From an uncultured Streptococcus sp. (GTDB lineage: Bacteria; Bacillota; Bacilli; Lactobacillales; Streptococcaceae), in NCBI GenBank assembly GCA_934196125.1, contig CAKPVT010000004.1:6856-70855 (forward strand): a stretch of 64,000 nucleotides of DNA, read 5' to 3'. Every line of letters begins with the position of its first letter. Position 1 is the stretch's first letter. Shown piece by piece: positions 61,975-64,000 of this stretch. The translations under genes were made by a program, and so were the position numbers. The notes under the pieces are model-generated. The model ran no database searches, was not told the origin of the DNA, and saw only the letters and a list, made by a program, of their open reading frames with translations.

Positions 61975-62024
61975 TAAAAAATAAGAAAGAATTAGCAAGT
62001 AAAGTCTTGTTAAAGGTGAGAATT

Positions 62025-63839
62025 ATGTGTGGTATTGTTGGTGTTGTAGGAAATAAAAATGCAACAGACATTTTGATGCAAGGTCTTGAAAAGCTCGAAT
62101 ATCGTGGTTATGATTCTGCTGGAATTTACGTGACTAATGGTACAGATCAAGGACGTTTGATTAAATCTGTTGGACGCATTTCAGATCTTCGTGCTAAAAT
62201 TGGCATTGATGTGGCAGGATATACAGGTATTGGTCACACACGTTGGGCAACTCATGGTCAAGCAACAGAGACAAATGCTCACCCACATACATCAGAAACA
62301 GGACGTTTTGTCTTGGTTCACAATGGTGTCATTGAAAACTATTTGCAAATTAAAGAAATATATCTTTCAGAACATCATTTGAAAGGTGAAACAGATACAG
62401 AAATTGTTGTTCATTTAGTTGGACAATTCGTTTCAGAAGGTTTATCAGTTCTTGAAGCTTTCAAGAAAGCTTTGACTATCATCGAAGGTTCATACGCTTT
62501 TGCTCTTGTTGATTCAGAAGATGCAGATACGATTTATGTTGCTAAAAATAAATCCCCGCTTTTGATTGGTTTAGGTGATGGTTACAACATGGTATGTTCG
62601 GATGCGATGGCAATGATTCGTGAAACAAGTGAATTTATGGAAATCCATGATAAAGAATTGGTTGTCTTGACTAAAGATTCTGCGACAGTTACTGATTACG
62701 AAGGTAATGAAATTGAACGCGAATCATACACAGCTGAGCTTGATTTGTCAGATATTGGTAAAGGAACTTACCCTTACTATATGTTGAAAGAAATCGACGA
62801 ACAACCAACTGTTATGCGTAAATTGATTAATAATTACTCAGATAGCGAAGGAAATATGGTTGTTGATCCTGATATTGTTAAGACAGTACAAGAGGCTGAT
62901 CGTATTTATATCTTGGCAGCAGGAACTTCTTATAATGCTGGTTTTGCATCAAAAGCAATGCTTGAAAAATTGACAGATACGCCAGTTGAGCTTGGAATTG
63001 CTTCAGAATGGGGCTACAATATGCCGCTTTTGAGCAAGAAACCAATGTTTATCTTGCTTAGCCAATCAGGTGAAACGGCTGACAGTCGTCAAGTTTTGGT
63101 AAAAGCAAATCAAATGGGTATTCCAAGTTTGACAGTTACTAATGTTCCTAGCTCAACGTTATCACGTGAAGCAACTTATACAATGCTTTTACACGCTGGT
63201 CCTGAAATTGCCGTTGCATCAACTAAAGCTTACACAGCACAAATTGCTGCTTTAGCCTTTTTGGCTAAGGCTGTCGGTGAAGCAAACGGCAAAAAAGAAG
63301 CGCTTGAGTTTGACTTGGTACATGAACTATCTATCGTTGCACAATCTATCGAAGCAACGTTGTCAGAAAAAGATATGATTGCTGAAAAAGTGGAAGCACT
63401 GCTTAAAACAACTCGCAATGCTTTCTACATTGGTCGTCGCAATGATTACTATGTTGCGATGGAAGCAAGTTTGAAATTAAAAGAAATTTCTTACATTCAA
63501 TGTGAAGGATTTGCTGCAGGAGAATTAAAACACGGTACAATTTCATTGATTGAAGATGGCACACCAGTTCTTGCTTTGATTTCATCAAGCGAAGCGATTG
63601 CTAGTCACACACGTGGTAATATTCAAGAGGTTTCTGCGCGTGGTGCAAATGTATTGACAGTCGTTGAAGAAGAATTGGCTAAACCAGGAGATGATATTGT
63701 TGTTAACCAAGTTCATCCATATTTAACAAGCATTTCAATGGTAATTCCAACACAACTCATTGCTTACTTTGCTTCTCTACAACGTGGTCTTGACGTTGAT
63801 AAACCACGTAACTTGGCAAAAGCGGTTACTGTTGAATAA
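62025..63839 (+). CDS. glmS: Glutamine-fructose-6-phosphate aminotransferase
   Basis: 604 residues. Makes glucosamine-6-phosphate for wall and capsule UDP-GlcNAc. N-terminal Ntn domain starts with Cys2 (MCGIVGVVGNKNATDI), with HTRWATHGQATETNAHPH; two SIS domains (AAGTSYNAGFASKAML, LLSQSGETADSRQVL, STKAYTAQIAALA) and C-terminal KPRNLAKAVTVE. ATG 62025 is required for Cys2; a longer frame from 61935 is leader. Confidence 0.97.
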   Translation: MCGIVGVVGNKNATDILMQGLEKLEYRGYDSAGIYVTNGTDQGRLIKSVGRISDLRAKIGIDVAGYTGIGHTRWATHGQATETNAHPHTSETGRFVLVHNGVIENYLQIKEIYLSEHHLKGETDTEIVVHLVGQFVSEGLSVLEAFKKALTIIEGSYAFALVDSEDADTIYVAKNKSPLLIGLGDGYNMVCSDAMAMIRETSEFMEIHDKELVVLTKDSATVTDYEGNEIERESYTAELDLSDIGKGTYPYYMLKEIDEQPTVMRKLINNYSDSEGNMVVDPDIVKTVQEADRIYILAAGTSYNAGFASKAMLEKLTDTPVELGIASEWGYNMPLLSKKPMFILLSQSGETADSRQVLVKANQMGIPSLTVTNVPSSTLSREATYTMLLHAGPEIAVASTKAYTAQIAALAFLAKAVGEANGKKEALEFDLVHELSIVAQSIEATLSEKDMIAEKVEALLKTTRNAFYIGRRNDYYVAMEASLKLKEISYIQCEGFAAGELKHGTISLIEDGTPVLALISSSEAIASHTRGNIQEVSARGANVLTVVEEELAKPGDDIVVNQVHPYLTSISMVIPTQLIAYFASLQRGLDVDKPRNLAKAVTVE

Positions 63840-64000
63840 TCTCTTGTCAAATAGTGATTTCTAGGGTAAAATGGGTAATGTAACTTTTTGAAGTCGGAAA
63901 TAAAAGTTATAGCTATTTTTGATAAGGAGACATTCTATATAAAAAGTCAAGAGAAAATTCTAAACAATAAAAAACACCCTCACTGCGATAAACTTGAATG
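63840..64000. other. Window end, no gene seen
   Basis: About 160 bases after glmS with a few A/T-rich stretches. No coding frame or RNA feature can be supported. Confidence 0.4.

Noticed and set aside
61855..62024. glmS ribozyme
   Set aside because: The leader is short and AT-rich and lacks the conserved ribozyme core; operator half-sites and a promoter explain it.

Overview
The window looks like chromosome of a low-GC Streptococcus, most likely from the S. bovis/S. equinus complex. The tmRNA encodes the streptococcal tag AKNTNSYAVAA. The gene orders deoB-punA-(clcA)-deoD-cpsY-cpsABCD, pyrK-pyrD-pyrF-pyrE, plsY-parE-parC-ilvE and pfkA-pyk-glmS are streptococcal arrangements. Species assignment is inference.

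Left to right: (1) 1-5.7 kb is a purine and deoxynucleoside salvage block (deoB, punA, deoD), with a glutamine amidotransferase, a ClC channel gene destroyed by a resolvase-bearing insert, and an orphan protein with an Rx4H HEPN-type motif. (2) 5.7-22.9 kb is a complete Wzy-type capsule locus: cpsY regulator, cpsABCD, an amino-sugar module (4,6-dehydratase, initial sugar transferase, aminotransferase), three glycosyltransferases, Wzy, a DUF1919 protein, a pyruvyltransferase and Wzx. A divergent UDP-glucose dehydrogenase closes it and carries an unusual N-terminal XRE DNA-binding domain. (3) 23-25.2 kb is a small defence/toxin patch: an AbiD/AbiF-type HEPN protein preceded by a compact structured RNA, and a MazEF pair. 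(4) 27-34.1 kb is pyrimidine synthesis under two PyrR-type attenuators, plus ung, a PEBP-like protein and a peptidase E gene with a stop codon. (5) 34.1-42.0 kb is a foreign island between convergent pyrC and plsY. It holds recombinase and primase debris, a regulator, a single-chain restriction-modification-specificity enzyme, a tyrosine recombinase and a silent target-recognition cassette, with exact repeats that would allow specificity switching. (6) 42-50.6 kb is topoisomerase IV (parC with a tandem 48-bp duplication), ilvE, rpsA and three tRNAs. (7) 51-55 kb is lrgAB, a DedA/TVP38-like protein, tmRNA and a decayed ABC transporter whose GntR regulator is intact. (8) 55-64 kb is dnaE, pfkA, pyk, a signal-peptidase-like protein lacking the Ser/Lys dyad, and glmS behind NagR-type operators.

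How it fits together: salvage, pyrimidine synthesis and glmS/UDP-sugar metabolism feed nucleotide sugars to the capsule locus. The strongest candidates for new biology are the switching R-M-S island, the AbiF-plus-RNA module, the XRE-UDP-glucose dehydrogenase fusion and the catalytically dead signal-peptidase-like gene. All calls are by reading the sequence; no database search was run.
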